Source of the DNA: UBA11098 sp041671525
GTDB lineage: Bacteria > Patescibacteriota > Minisyncoccia > Moranbacterales > UBA2206
Direction of reading: 5' to 3'
Assembly: GCA_041671525.1 (NCBI GenBank)
Contig: JBAZBJ010000005.1
Span: forward strand, 1 to 64,000
Length of the DNA: 64,000 nt
Part shown: positions 33,399-43,082 of the stretch, one piece after another
Numbering within the stretch: position 1 is the first letter of the stretch
Layout of the letters: each line of letters opens with the position of its first letter
Position numbers and translations under genes: made by a program
Notes under the pieces: model-generated
The model's input: only the letters and a program-made list of their open reading frames with translations
Database searches by the model: none
What the model was told of the DNA's origin: nothing

Positions 33399-35540
33399 TC
33401 ATTGCAATTTTCCTCTTTTCCAGAAAATCAGGAACAATATCGAAATCAATACAGTCGCAATAGAAATAATTCCGCCCAGATACAAATAGGCTTGGGGCAG
33501 ATAGAACAGTCCTAGTCTGACATTTTGGGTATTTTCTCCTCCGCAGACCTTTTCCCAGTCTTCCTGATCCAGCCGGAATGCGTTCAGTTGCGCGTCTGTT
33601 TTCAAGTGATTCTCATTTGGCAGCATCTTTCTTTTAAAAATTGTGTCATACCACTCAAAGTCTCCGCACACCAAGCGCCAATCGGGGTGATAGGATTCCG
33701 AAAAATTAAGCCATTGTCCATCCTTCATTTCAGGAATTGCAAGATCCCAGCGCGCCGAATGGCTGGAAGAAAATTCCACCGGCGCAAACGGTCGGATCTG
33801 ATGGATTGTTTCCTTTTCACCTGTCAGATAGATCCTCGGTTTCACTGCCTGGTTTTCAAACACGCGCATCCCGGCAAGCCCCCAATCCGTTTCTCTCCAA
33901 GCCGGATCTTTCACCAGCTCGCTCACTTTGAAAAAATCTTTCTCACTCACCACAAAACTCGAAAAACTTGATTGCGCAAGCACATTGGTGGCATAACTTT
34001 GCGACAAGAATGTCCTGACTTTTTCCGATCCGCCCAACTCATCCCCTTGGAGCTCATCAAAATCAAAAATATTTTCCCATTGCGCTTTCCGCAAGCCTGT
34101 CACGGCCACAACCGGATGGGCATTGGAAAAAGTCATGAATTTTGAGCCTTCCGTCACCAGAAGCGTGCGATAGAAAGGCTCCTGCTTCAGAACCCGATCC
34201 CGAATCGCCAGCTCATTCTGCGGAATCTCCCGCGGCGTGAAAATCTCAAACATTTCCCCGGTCAAAATCGGCTTCACGTTCCACAAAAATATCCCCGCCA
34301 CCGCAAAAATTATCACATATTTAATTGTCATTCCGGGCTTGACCCGGAATCTACTCGCTATTCTTTGCACAAACTTTACTTCTTCCCATTTAATCTCATA
34401 CACACGCTTCACGAAGTATCCTATCATCACCGCATACGACAACAGGATGGCAAAGTAGAATTTGGAAGCCTCCCGGAACGCATTGAACCCCGGAAAATGC
34501 TCATGCAGCCACGGATAGACCCCCAAAAACGGCCTGGCGTCCTGCTTGGACACAAAAACCGCTACCAATGCCACCAAGGCCCAGAAAAGGATTTTCCGGT
34601 CCTTCCTGACCCAAAAAATGGCCATAGCGACCATTGCCGGGATGAACCAAAAATGGAAGGGAATGTCCTGCACGTGGAACCAATTGGGCTCGCCACCATT
34701 CCAGAAGGGGTGGAAAAGGGTGAGTGCTTTTCCTAAATCTAAATAATAATTATTAGCCACCAAATCCCTCCCCACCACTTCATTATTTAGAAGTGATCCG
34801 GTCATAGCGGTCGGTAAAATCCAGAAAACATTCAAGAGTGGAAGCATCCCAAAAAACATCGCCAGTGGCCAAAAATTCTTCCGGAAAAAAATCCTTTTCT
34901 GTTCCTTCCCCTTCCGCGCCAGAAGCATCCAGAACGGCAATGCTAGCAGGATGAAAAACAACATATAGAAAACCCGAAAGTCATACGCCACGATCAACAT
35001 GCTGAACAACGCGGCTAAAGCCAAATTTTTAATCCTCCCATCATTGAAATATCTCCAGAAAAACAACATCACGAGTGGAGCGAAAGTCCCCGCGAGCGAC
35101 AAGGAAAAATGTCCTTGGGTATTGATTGCCAGATAGTATGTGTTGAAAGCATACACGCACGCCCCGACGAAAGCCCCTCTCTTGTCTCTCAGAATCTCTT
35201 TGGCAAAAAGAAAGGCAAGGATCGGAGTGAGAAGGACAAAAGGCCAGAGAATCAAAAATTTACCATAGACATTGGAATCAAAACCAAAAAATGCCACGAA
35301 TCCAGGTAAAAGCTTAAGTCCCCACATCCATACCGACAAATTTGATACCCCTAAATTTAATTGAGATTCCCATACAGAATAATGCAACCAATCCCTAGCT
35401 GTTTCGGAGAAAAAAAACCAATAATCTGCATTTGTTAAAATTTCAAACGAAAGCCATTCGTAATATACAATAAACGAAATTAATATTAGAAGCCCGATCG
35501 GCCAATTACATTGAATAAATTTTCCAATCCTTTTTCCCAT
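33399..35540 (-). CDS. Large polytopic membrane protein, GT-C-like
   Basis: A 713-residue protein with about twelve membrane segments, a large outer domain (about 430-685) and a final C-terminal membrane segment. It resembles GT-C or YfhO/arabinofuranosyltransferase-like proteins: the first outer loop NADYWFFFSETARDWLHYSVWESQLNLG has acidic and aromatic residues where GT-C enzymes bind donor. The outer domain (RIYLTGEKETIHQIRPFAPVEFSSSHSARWDLAIP) looks beta-rich. It forms a pair with the 786-residue protein upstream (19 nt apart) of similar architecture. A small palindrome (34330-34350) is embedded as RFRVKPGMT. No certain family assignment. Confidence 0.68.
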   Translation of the reverse strand: MGKRIGKFIQCNWPIGLLILISFIVYYEWLSFEILTNADYWFFFSETARDWLHYSVWESQLNLGVSNLSVWMWGLKLLPGFVAFFGFDSNVYGKFLILWPFVLLTPILAFLFAKEILRDKRGAFVGACVYAFNTYYLAINTQGHFSLSLAGTFAPLVMLFFWRYFNDGRIKNLALAALFSMLIVAYDFRVFYMLFFILLALPFWMLLARKGKEQKRIFFRKNFWPLAMFFGMLPLLNVFWILPTAMTGSLLNNEVVGRDLVANNYYLDLGKALTLFHPFWNGGEPNWFHVQDIPFHFWFIPAMVAMAIFWVRKDRKILFWALVALVAVFVSKQDARPFLGVYPWLHEHFPGFNAFREASKFYFAILLSYAVMIGYFVKRVYEIKWEEVKFVQRIASRFRVKPGMTIKYVIIFAVAGIFLWNVKPILTGEMFEIFTPREIPQNELAIRDRVLKQEPFYRTLLVTEGSKFMTFSNAHPVVAVTGLRKAQWENIFDFDELQGDELGGSEKVRTFLSQSYATNVLAQSSFSSFVVSEKDFFKVSELVKDPAWRETDWGLAGMRVFENQAVKPRIYLTGEKETIHQIRPFAPVEFSSSHSARWDLAIPEMKDGQWLNFSESYHPDWRLVCGDFEWYDTIFKRKMLPNENHLKTDAQLNAFRLDQEDWEKVCGGENTQNVRLGLFYLPQAYLYLGGIISIATVLISILFLIFWKRGKLQ
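34330..34350. repeat. ATTCCGGG/CCCGGAAT palindromic repeat inside a membrane-protein gene
   Basis: Perfect 8-bp arms with a 5-nt loop, flanked by GTC...; read in frame as part of RFRVKPGMT. A degenerate copy is at 49700-49720. The type is common in other bacterial genomes. Confidence 0.8.
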
Positions 35541-35559
35541 AAGTCAAACGGGCATCTTT

Positions 35560-37920
35560 TTAATGCTTATGTTTTCCCGGCATGTTCTTTTTAAAATCAT
35601 ATGACAAATATCCCAAACAGGCCAGAAGTACCAATCCTGAAAATATTATACCTATATAGAATAATCGTTGCGGCTGATATTCTATTAGAAACTCTAAATT
35701 ATAACTATCGTCAGAATTTTGAGTGCAAAATTTATCATTGCTGCAAATTTCATCCGTGTTAATTACCCAGCTATTTGCATAACCATTTGCCATTAAATGA
35801 TTGTCGTCGTTATTGATTGGATCTTTAAACCAAGTTTCCCAAAATTTTTCATTGACCACGTCACCTTTTATAGAATCACGCGAATCAACCGCGTAGGTTT
35901 TCCAGTGTTGATTATAATTTTCTAAAAATACAAGCGGAAAATCGCCTTTTGCATTTGATATATGTACCCGGTACTTTGTTGGATTAATTTTTTTGAAATT
36001 TACCGAAACAGCCTTATTTTTTTGAAAATCATTTAGCTTTTCCAATTGTTCGGCTCTTTCTAGATTTTGTTCTCTTATGAATACAATATCACCTGAACTA
36101 AATGACTCGGAGGAAACTATTCTTGCAATCCTTTCTATCGGTTGACTTGAAATAATGACAGATGTTGGAATGTAGATACGAGGTATAAAAAATTCAGGTT
36201 TAATTTTGTATAAGTTCAATTTATCCCCGAAAGAAACATTCGGCTTTTCTTCAAAATATTTTTTGACGGATCTAGCAACCTCATCCTGGGTTTTCCCCGA
36301 AACAGCAAAGTCATCTTGTTTTAACATGTAATCAACTGTGCCAATCTTGATAAAATCAACACTCCCCGCTTTATCAAACGATTCAGCAATTGCATTGAAT
36401 TTGCTTATGCGTGAATAGCCAGGCTTCTCCCTCACGGCATTGCTCTGGTCAAAGATAAAATTAATTGAAACATTGGAATTTCCAAGATCTTGCGGATACC
36501 ATTTATATTGAAATCCCCCACCCGTATTATCAAAAAAAGGCATGTTTAAAACATATTTATCAGTATTATTTTTACTCCAATTAAAATATTCATCCCAATA
36601 CAGAGGTGGTTTGATAAAAATTTTCTTCCAATTGGCATTGGAATGATCAAAAAAGTTTGGAGAAAAAAAGTTTAGTGATCTTATTAGCAGAAGAAGCAGG
36701 ATAAAAAAGAACATTTTTTTATTTATCCTTTTTAGGGAGATGGCTAGTAAAACCGACAATGAAAGCAAAACAAACGGCATAAATTTAACCCAGGGTTCCC
36801 GAAAAATATAGAAAAAAGGAACATAATTATAAAATAATAGAAACAGGTTGGGGGCAAAGATTGATCCGCTAGTAAAAAATACTGCTACCAAAAAAATAGC
36901 GACCCAAAATAAATATTTTTTATTAAATTCTTTCTTTCCGAATGAGGGGACAAGCATTAAAAGAAAAATAAACAAGGTGGAAAAAATTATCAACCAGTTA
37001 TCATAAAAATAAAGCCAGTGGCTGTAAGGAACATTGTCCGCGACACCATATTCCCACCAGCTCCCTCTAAGTTGAAAAATTAAATGAAGCGGTGCGGTAA
37101 TTGCGGAAAATCCAAAATACTTTCCTATGTTTGTCATATTTTCAACAATTGAAAAATAATACACCAGTGCGTGATAAAAAGGAATTGGCAACAGGATTGT
37201 AAAAAATACGACTATTTTTTTTATATATATTGCTAGAAATAATTTAATTTTGTAATTATGCACATAAATAAAATACATTATGGCAATAACATAAACCGAA
37301 AAAGTTGCTAATGCTTGGGGTAAATTAGTAAAAATATTTTGGAATAAAAACAATCCAATGAAATTTAATGCTACATATCGATATTCCCTGGTCGATAAAT
37401 ATTTATACATTAAATAAAAAAATAGCGGAGCGAGAATCATTTGCGACATCTTGGCCGAATATGCAAAAGATTGAAAAGTGTAGAAATTAAAGAAATACAC
37501 AAAGGATCCGACCGCTATTAGCCTTTTGCTATCCGTAAATATCTTCAAAAAATGACTGATCGACAACAAAGATAAAAAGACAAATGATTGCAGATAGAAT
37601 ATCTGCACCGCATGATTGCTAAAACCCAAGCTGCTAAACAATTTATAAAAAATTGCATTAGGGAAAATCAATGAAGCTATCTCAGGAGAGGCCGGCGTCC
37701 CGTAATTCAATTTATCGCCCCATGCATATAGGAACTTATCAAAAATTATCTGATAATTGCTAAAAAGAATTTCTTCGGGAGCATAAAGGAAATTGGAACT
37801 AAACCATATAATCGGTAAAATTATAGATAAAATTAAAAAAGACAGCCCCATCCAATTTCTTGAAAGCCACTGAATTACGCTCTCGAGCAATCTCTTATCA
37901 TCGATTGGGAATAAACTCAT
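35560..37920 (-). CDS. Very large polytopic membrane protein, GT-C-like
   Basis: A 786-residue protein with about twelve to thirteen membrane segments, a beta-rich outer domain (about 425-735), and a last membrane segment just before a basic tail (KKNMPGKHKH). The layout mirrors the 713-residue neighbour, suggesting they are distant paralogues. The first outer loop has an acidic stretch around WGDKLNYGTPASPEIASLIFPNAIF, placed as in arabinofuranosyltransferase-like GT-C proteins. It lies at the boundary of the AT-rich island, and its upstream neighbour overlaps it by one base (TAATG). Function inferred only from architecture and context. Confidence 0.65.
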   Translation of the reverse strand: MSLFPIDDKRLLESVIQWLSRNWMGLSFLILSIILPIIWFSSNFLYAPEEILFSNYQIIFDKFLYAWGDKLNYGTPASPEIASLIFPNAIFYKLFSSLGFSNHAVQIFYLQSFVFLSLLSISHFLKIFTDSKRLIAVGSFVYFFNFYTFQSFAYSAKMSQMILAPLFFYLMYKYLSTREYRYVALNFIGLFLFQNIFTNLPQALATFSVYVIAIMYFIYVHNYKIKLFLAIYIKKIVVFFTILLPIPFYHALVYYFSIVENMTNIGKYFGFSAITAPLHLIFQLRGSWWEYGVADNVPYSHWLYFYDNWLIIFSTLFIFLLMLVPSFGKKEFNKKYLFWVAIFLVAVFFTSGSIFAPNLFLLFYNYVPFFYIFREPWVKFMPFVLLSLSVLLAISLKRINKKMFFFILLLLLIRSLNFFSPNFFDHSNANWKKIFIKPPLYWDEYFNWSKNNTDKYVLNMPFFDNTGGGFQYKWYPQDLGNSNVSINFIFDQSNAVREKPGYSRISKFNAIAESFDKAGSVDFIKIGTVDYMLKQDDFAVSGKTQDEVARSVKKYFEEKPNVSFGDKLNLYKIKPEFFIPRIYIPTSVIISSQPIERIARIVSSESFSSGDIVFIREQNLERAEQLEKLNDFQKNKAVSVNFKKINPTKYRVHISNAKGDFPLVFLENYNQHWKTYAVDSRDSIKGDVVNEKFWETWFKDPINNDDNHLMANGYANSWVINTDEICSNDKFCTQNSDDSYNLEFLIEYQPQRLFYIGIIFSGLVLLACLGYLSYDFKKNMPGKHKH

Positions 37921-38828
37921 TATTTTCTTATATCAAAGTATTTTCGTTTTGCAGTTACTCTCTTTATGAAACACCATAGGTTAAAAAATACGCCATGAAA
38001 TTTTATGGGTATGATTTTGCGCAATTTAGATATGACGACATCAAAACGCTCCTTATTGAAGTCGCTCGTGGTTGATTTTGAGTCCTCTGATATATTTTTA
38101 TAGAAAAACTGATCAGGCACGGTTATTTTTTCAACATTTTCTTTTTTCCTGACTAAAAAACAATTGGCTAATCTATTTCTCGGATTAAAAAAAAGCCCTG
38201 TATGATCTTTAAGTTGATCATAAGAATGGAATCTATTCGTAGTTCCTCTTATCTCGAGCATATATGATTCAACTATTTCGAAGCCATTATTTACATAAAA
38301 GTCATAAAAGAATGTAGGAGAAAATTGATAAAATCCGTGATTTAAATAATTCTGAGCAGGAATTATTTGCAAAACAAAACCGCCAATTTTTGTGATTCTA
38401 ACTATATTTTCCATTGCCGCTTTTGCGTCAAAGATATGCTCCAACGTTCCGCTGTCAATAATTAAATTAAAGAAATTGTGGAATTTATTATCGATTGGAC
38501 ACTGTAAATCATGAATAATTCTAGGTTTATCAAAATCAAATTTATCCATATCATAGTAATTTTCCGCACTAATTCCCATAAACTCAAAAAATGTCCTGGC
38601 ATGGATATATTTACTGGCTTCCTGGTTTACATTGGGAACATCCCGACTTGTTGAATATTGAATCGTTTCCGGAGTGCTCAAAGAAATATTATCCTCCTTA
38701 GCCCACTTTTCTATATCTTTTTCGGTAGCATAAATGTCCTGATTTCCAAGCGTAAGGAGAGGCCCAGTGAACCCATATTGCTTGTTTTTTCTTAAGATGA
38801 ATTTTAAGGAAGGTGAAGGTAAACCCAT
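37920..38828 (-). CDS. Methyltransferase-like protein with degenerate SAM site
   Basis: A 302-residue protein whose central part (FNLIIDSGTLEHIFDAKAAMENIVRITKIGGFVLQIIPAQNYLNHG) matches the second half of a class I SAM methyltransferase, but the glycine-rich motif I expected before it is replaced by RIIHDLQCPIDNKFHNF. It may bind SAM differently or have lost activity. The N-terminal 95 residues have no recognised fold. It is coupled to the giant membrane protein by a 1-nt overlap and follows another methyltransferase by 18 nt. Sugar methylation in the surface glycan is the simplest guess. Confidence 0.68.
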   Translation of the reverse strand: MGLPSPSLKFILRKNKQYGFTGPLLTLGNQDIYATEKDIEKWAKEDNISLSTPETIQYSTSRDVPNVNQEASKYIHARTFFEFMGISAENYYDMDKFDFDKPRIIHDLQCPIDNKFHNFFNLIIDSGTLEHIFDAKAAMENIVRITKIGGFVLQIIPAQNYLNHGFYQFSPTFFYDFYVNNGFEIVESYMLEIRGTTNRFHSYDQLKDHTGLFFNPRNRLANCFLVRKKENVEKITVPDQFFYKNISEDSKSTTSDFNKERFDVVISKLRKIIPIKFHGVFFNLWCFIKRVTAKRKYFDIRK

Positions 38829-38846
38829 ATTTTTAATATTTATTAA

Positions 38847-39641
38847 TTATTTTATTTTACGGCCTATAAATATGACACTTGGGCTAAATAGCCTTGTTTC
38901 AAAACCAGATTGTCCAAAAATTATTCGGAATAAAGGGCTTATGATATATTCCAATTTGGATATGAATTTGAAAACATACCAAAAAATATTTTTTTGCGCC
39001 ACTGGCAATCTCATTTTGAATGTGCCATAATTCTTGCAAAATATTTCTTCGATATCATCCCTCTTGCAAACATTTTCTAGCTCCTCTTGTTCCATTATTT
39101 TCAAATTATGAAGAGCTAATAAATCAGGACGAAACAATTTGAACTTCAAATGATTGAACCCTTTTAAGCGAGGAATTTGCACAAAAAAATACCCCCCTTT
39201 TTTTAAAAGAGACAAGTGAATATCTACTGCTTTCTGGGGTGGAATAATATGCTCAACAAATCCGTATGAATAAACAACATCGAAACTTTCATGGTATTTT
39301 TCCAGCAATGATTTATCAAACGCATCCCCCAATATCGTCTCCACACCTTCTTTTTGGGCAATCTTGACACCTTCTTCTGAATATTCAATTCCAAAGGGCT
39401 TGTGATTCAACAAAGTTGCCATTTTTTTAACCAGCTTGCCGTCACCTGATCCTATTTCACAAATTTTTGGCTGCTGAATATCACTCCCATTGTATTTGGG
39501 GATATATTTTTTGATAATTGAGTCACACAGATAAATATCATAAAACAAAAAAAATCCACTTTTAGGCTTGATGTGGGCCTTCCGCTCATCAAAGTAATAT
39601 TTGTCCCAATCTTTTTGTTCGTATTTATTTTTTATTTCCAT
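38847..39641 (-). CDS. Class I SAM-dependent methyltransferase
   Basis: A 264-residue methyltransferase with an intact motif I (ICEIGSGDGKL, near 55-65), FDVVYSYGFVEHI and GGYFFVQIP later. The C-terminal 70 residues are rich in aromatic and basic residues and may sit at the membrane. It lies between rfbF and the degenerate methyltransferase, gaps of 22 and 18 nt. Likely substrate: a sugar hydroxyl or sugar intermediate, as in other O-antigen-type loci. The exact atom methylated is unknown. Confidence 0.85.
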   Translation of the reverse strand: MEIKNKYEQKDWDKYYFDERKAHIKPKSGFFLFYDIYLCDSIIKKYIPKYNGSDIQQPKICEIGSGDGKLVKKMATLLNHKPFGIEYSEEGVKIAQKEGVETILGDAFDKSLLEKYHESFDVVYSYGFVEHIIPPQKAVDIHLSLLKKGGYFFVQIPRLKGFNHLKFKLFRPDLLALHNLKIMEQEELENVCKRDDIEEIFCKNYGTFKMRLPVAQKNIFWYVFKFISKLEYIISPLFRIIFGQSGFETRLFSPSVIFIGRKIK

Positions 39642-39663
39642 AATTGTTTTATTTTATGCAAAA

Positions 39664-40437
39664 TTATTTTTTTTCCCACACTTTCCACTTTGGATCACCT
39701 TCGTCCCAGAGCTCATTAAGTGTATGATAATCTTTCGGAGTATCCATTCCATACCAAAATCCTTCATGCCTGTATAAAGCAAGCTGTTTTTGAGCAATTA
39801 ATTTAGGGAAAGCATCTTCAATCATATCACCCTCTTGCAAAAAATTGAAGAATTCTTTGTTACAAATCATAAAACCCCCATTTATATAATCCCCGACTAG
39901 GGGTTTTTGTGCAAATTCCTTAATTAGTCCGGTTTCGTTATCAAAGTTGACCAAGCCCCACCTAGAGCTTGGATGAGCTCCAGTGATTGTTGCTATCACA
40001 CCTTTTTCTTTGTGAAACTTAATTAAATCTTCCAAATTAATGTCTGCGATTCCATCTCCATATGTCACCATAAAAGTGTCATCTATGTAAGTATCCTTTA
40101 ATTTTAAAACTCTTTCTCCATGAGGTGTATCAAGTCCAGTATTAACAAACGAGATGTTGAAATCATCCAGATCATCGTTGAGAATGTTTAAGTTTCCATC
40201 CTTGGTATTAAAAACAAAATCAGAATCGTAATGTTTTTGCTTTAAAAAATAATCTTTTATATATCCAGCACCATAACCCAATGCCAAAACAAAATCACGA
40301 TAGCCATAATGGGCATAAATTTTCATAATATGCCACAAAATAGGCTTCCCCCCAATTTCTAGCATTGGCTTTGGAATACTACTTGAAACTTCACTTATTC
40401 TTGTTCCTTTCCCTCCGCAAAGTATTACGACTTTCAT
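39664..40437 (-). CDS. rfbF: Glucose-1-phosphate cytidylyltransferase
   Basis: A 257-residue nucleotidyltransferase making CDP-glucose from CTP and glucose-1-phosphate. Motifs: LCGGKGTRISE (6-16), IPKPMLEIGGKPILWHI (21-37), and TYGDGIADINL. The signature and length match RfbF. Its product is the substrate of the CDP-glucose 4,6-dehydratase RfbG at 44966. In most loci rfbF and rfbG are adjacent; here five other genes separate them, so the cluster order has been rearranged or modules inserted. Confidence 0.92.
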   Translation of the reverse strand: MKVVILCGGKGTRISEVSSSIPKPMLEIGGKPILWHIMKIYAHYGYRDFVLALGYGAGYIKDYFLKQKHYDSDFVFNTKDGNLNILNDDLDDFNISFVNTGLDTPHGERVLKLKDTYIDDTFMVTYGDGIADINLEDLIKFHKEKGVIATITGAHPSSRWGLVNFDNETGLIKEFAQKPLVGDYINGGFMICNKEFFNFLQEGDMIEDAFPKLIAQKQLALYRHEGFWYGMDTPKDYHTLNELWDEGDPKWKVWEKK

Positions 40438-40438
40438 A

Positions 40439-41434
40439 TTAATTGTTTAATTTTATACTTAAATTTTTTAATAAAACCTTGTTTATTCTATTTTTATAAG
40501 CTGACACAAGTCTTTGTAATAAAAAACTTGGAACGATTATGCTTCCTGCGGCAAAGAACCAGAAATTAACTGAAAAAATATTCTTCCAACGAAATTTTAA
40601 TAAATACCATATTTCCCTCATTAAATACCGGAAGCTCCCAAAATTTTTAATCTGAACCAATCCGATATAATTAGTGGCAATAAAGTCTTCAATCAGGTAC
40701 TTTTTTAATTTTTTATACCTATTCTCCTTTAGGGCTGCAACAATTACATTGTGCCATGCCAGCATAGGAGAGTTTTGGTAGACCGAATGAATCCTGGATC
40801 CGCTATGGCCAATTCTAACAGCAACAATATTATCTTTCAATATTATAGCATTGCTCACTTTTAATACTTCCAAAACCACGGACGCCGTTTCAACAAAGGG
40901 ATTACTCACAAATGAGCAATTTATGAAGTCTCTCCTGAAACCAATCCCGGATAGTTGTCCGGACAAGTCAAGGGCATCCCTAATCAACTTCACTGAGCCA
41001 TCGATAGAAACCATCACATCTTCAGAAAATTGCTTTGTTGCTCTTACTGGCTTAATGTAATCTTCATCAAACCAATAATAAGGTCGGAGGACAACGCCTA
41101 TATCTTTGGATTTTTGGAATGTGCCATATATCTTCTCTAATGCATGCATATCCATTAAATCGTCAGCACATACATAAACCAAAATATCTCCCGAAGCTTT
41201 TTGCATGCAGGCATTTAAATTTCCGCCACATCCTAAATTTTCACTATTTTGATATAATTTAATCCTAGCATCATTGATGGAGCTAATCAAGCCCACAGTA
41301 TTATCGATAGAAGCGTTATCGACAATTACTAATTCAAAATCATTGAAACTTTGATTTAGAACGCTTTGGATTGTTTCCAAGATAGTTTCCGCTCCATTGT
41401 ATACAGGAATGCAAACGCTTAATTTTTCAGACAT
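40439..41434 (-). CDS. GT2-family glycosyltransferase
   Basis: A 331-residue inverting enzyme of the GT-A fold: SVCIPVYNGAETILETIQSVLNQ at the start, VIVDNASIDNT, and VCADD (DxD-like). The C-terminal 60 residues carry one or two hydrophobic stretches (about 270-305) that may associate with the membrane. It starts 8 nt after the methyltransferase gene and ends 1 nt before rfbF, inside one tight transcript. Probably adds the CDP-derived or another sugar to the growing lipid-linked chain (inference). Confidence 0.86.
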   Translation of the reverse strand: MSEKLSVCIPVYNGAETILETIQSVLNQSFNDFELVIVDNASIDNTVGLISSINDARIKLYQNSENLGCGGNLNACMQKASGDILVYVCADDLMDMHALEKIYGTFQKSKDIGVVLRPYYWFDEDYIKPVRATKQFSEDVMVSIDGSVKLIRDALDLSGQLSGIGFRRDFINCSFVSNPFVETASVVLEVLKVSNAIILKDNIVAVRIGHSGSRIHSVYQNSPMLAWHNVIVAALKENRYKKLKKYLIEDFIATNYIGLVQIKNFGSFRYLMREIWYLLKFRWKNIFSVNFWFFAAGSIIVPSFLLQRLVSAYKNRINKVLLKNLSIKLNN

Positions 41435-41442
41435 ATTTTATT

Positions 41443-42147
41443 CTAATTATCAATCTTCTTTAGAGCTATTTCCCAGTGATAATATCCAAGAATTGGCAGC
41501 TTGATCTTTCTTAATAATTTCATGGCACTATTTTCATAAAGTCTCCTATTTGTCAGATTAATTCTTTTAACAAAAAAATCTAAAATAGGAAACCATTGAA
41601 GCTCCTTCTTATTTTCTAAAAGCGTGAACTTTTTCTGATCGAACAAACTCAAGAGCTGATCATCCCGAGAGTACTCCCTCATGTGCGTTGGATCAATCAC
41701 CCACTTGCCATTATTTCTATAATAATACCATCCATACCATTTTTTAAAAACTGTAGAAATATACGCAACCCCTCCCAAGCTGAGCTTATTTTCAATTTGT
41801 TTTATCATTTTTTTGTCATCAACATGTTCTATGACCTGCGTAGAGATAAATAAATCAATGCTATCATTTTCAATAGTCTTTAGTTCTTCGGCACTGTCCA
41901 CGGACGCGATAATAGTGGAGTTAATTTTTTTAACTAGTTTAATCCGATTTTCTGACATGTCTATCGCGAATACCTTTTTTCCAGTAAAATATCCGAATTT
42001 ATCCAAGGCATACAATAATGATCCGTCTCCACACCCACAATCCAAAATGCTCTCATATTTAAATTTATCTAAATAATTTTTTAGGATCGAAGGTATTGAA
42101 TTATTATAATATTGAGGCGCAATTTTTGAATAATTTTCTATATCCAT
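41443..42147 (-). CDS. Class I SAM-dependent methyltransferase
   Basis: A 234-residue enzyme with motif I ILDCGCGDGSLLYAL, DMSENRI (motif II acid), IDLFISTQVIEHV (motif IV) and GGVAYIST. It resembles UbiE/COQ5-like methyltransferases used on sugars in O-antigen loci. The start abuts the stop of the upstream SDR gene with no gap, so the two steps are likely linked, possibly methylating the product of the epimerase or of the split transketolase. Confidence 0.87.
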   Translation of the reverse strand: MDIENYSKIAPQYYNNSIPSILKNYLDKFKYESILDCGCGDGSLLYALDKFGYFTGKKVFAIDMSENRIKLVKKINSTIIASVDSAEELKTIENDSIDLFISTQVIEHVDDKKMIKQIENKLSLGGVAYISTVFKKWYGWYYYRNNGKWVIDPTHMREYSRDDQLLSLFDQKKFTLLENKKELQWFPILDFFVKRINLTNRRLYENSAMKLLRKIKLPILGYYHWEIALKKIDN

Positions 42148-43071
42148 TTATTTTTTAATTACGCTTATTATCTCTCGCTCAATCCCTTGTAATGAAGTCA
42201 TGGTTGGTTTATAGCCAATATCTTTCGCTTTCTTATTATTTGAATAATATGCATTTTTCAATCCGGTAGGGCTACTTAAAACAGAACTTTTTTTAATTTC
42301 AAATCTTAGCCCGTATTTCTTTTTAAGATAATTCAATAATTCAAATTTAGATACCGGCTTTAAAGTGTATACATCAAACACTTCATTGATGTTCTTCTTT
42401 TTGATTAATAATTTTATAAGATTCAACAGGTCACTCGGATTTACATAATCCCGCACTATATCTTCAGGTGCAGTTAATAAAACACTTTTATTTTTTATAG
42501 AAATTATAATGTCAGATATAAGATAGCCTGGTCCTAATTCTATAAATCGACTGAAAAATGAAAATACCCGCAAATCAACAATATTGAATTCAGATAAAAT
42601 TCTATGTTTAGCTTCTGAATTTATTTTCGATATCGTATAATTATCTCCTTGGTCCAGTTTATTAATATTAATTGAAGAGTATGTTTCATTTTTTACTGGC
42701 TTTTCAATCTTTTTGCCATAAGCCGCCCCGCTGCTCAGGTTGATGTAAATGCATTCGGGATTTTTTTTAAGGTAATTCAGAACCAAATTATCAAATTTTT
42801 CAGTTATTTCAAAAATTTTGAAACCTGATTTGTTCATTTCTGCAGGATTTCCAATGCCCACACAATTTATAACAACATCGTATTTAAAATTCTTAAATTT
42901 ATCAAAATTATTGGCTTTAAAACTTTTTTTATTCACTATTATTTTAAGAAGGTCATTCAATTTCTTCCTGGATCTTCCAAATAAAAAAATGTCATCCTTT
43001 GTTTCGAGAGATAACTCATAGACTAAGGATCGACCAATATATCCAGTTGCCCCCAAAATAGCAATCTTCAT
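42148..43071 (-). CDS. NAD(P)-dependent sugar epimerase/reductase (extended SDR)
   Basis: From ATG 43071 the protein is 307 residues: nucleotide site ILGATGYIG, then NLSSGAAYGK and YTISKINSE holding the catalytic YxxxK. A TTG start at 43086 would overlap the transketolase gene by 4 nt. The SGAAYGK triad and length suggest a reductase or epimerase acting on a keto-sugar. Lying behind the transketolase pair, it could reduce a 4-keto or a branched sugar bound to CDP. The precise reaction is not determined. Confidence 0.85.
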   Translation of the reverse strand: MKIAILGATGYIGRSLVYELSLETKDDIFLFGRSRKKLNDLLKIIVNKKSFKANNFDKFKNFKYDVVINCVGIGNPAEMNKSGFKIFEITEKFDNLVLNYLKKNPECIYINLSSGAAYGKKIEKPVKNETYSSININKLDQGDNYTISKINSEAKHRILSEFNIVDLRVFSFFSRFIELGPGYLISDIIISIKNKSVLLTAPEDIVRDYVNPSDLLNLIKLLIKKKNINEVFDVYTLKPVSKFELLNYLKKKYGLRFEIKKSSVLSSPTGLKNAYYSNNKKAKDIGYKPTMTSLQGIEREIISVIKK

Positions 43072-43082
43072 ATTTTTACTAT

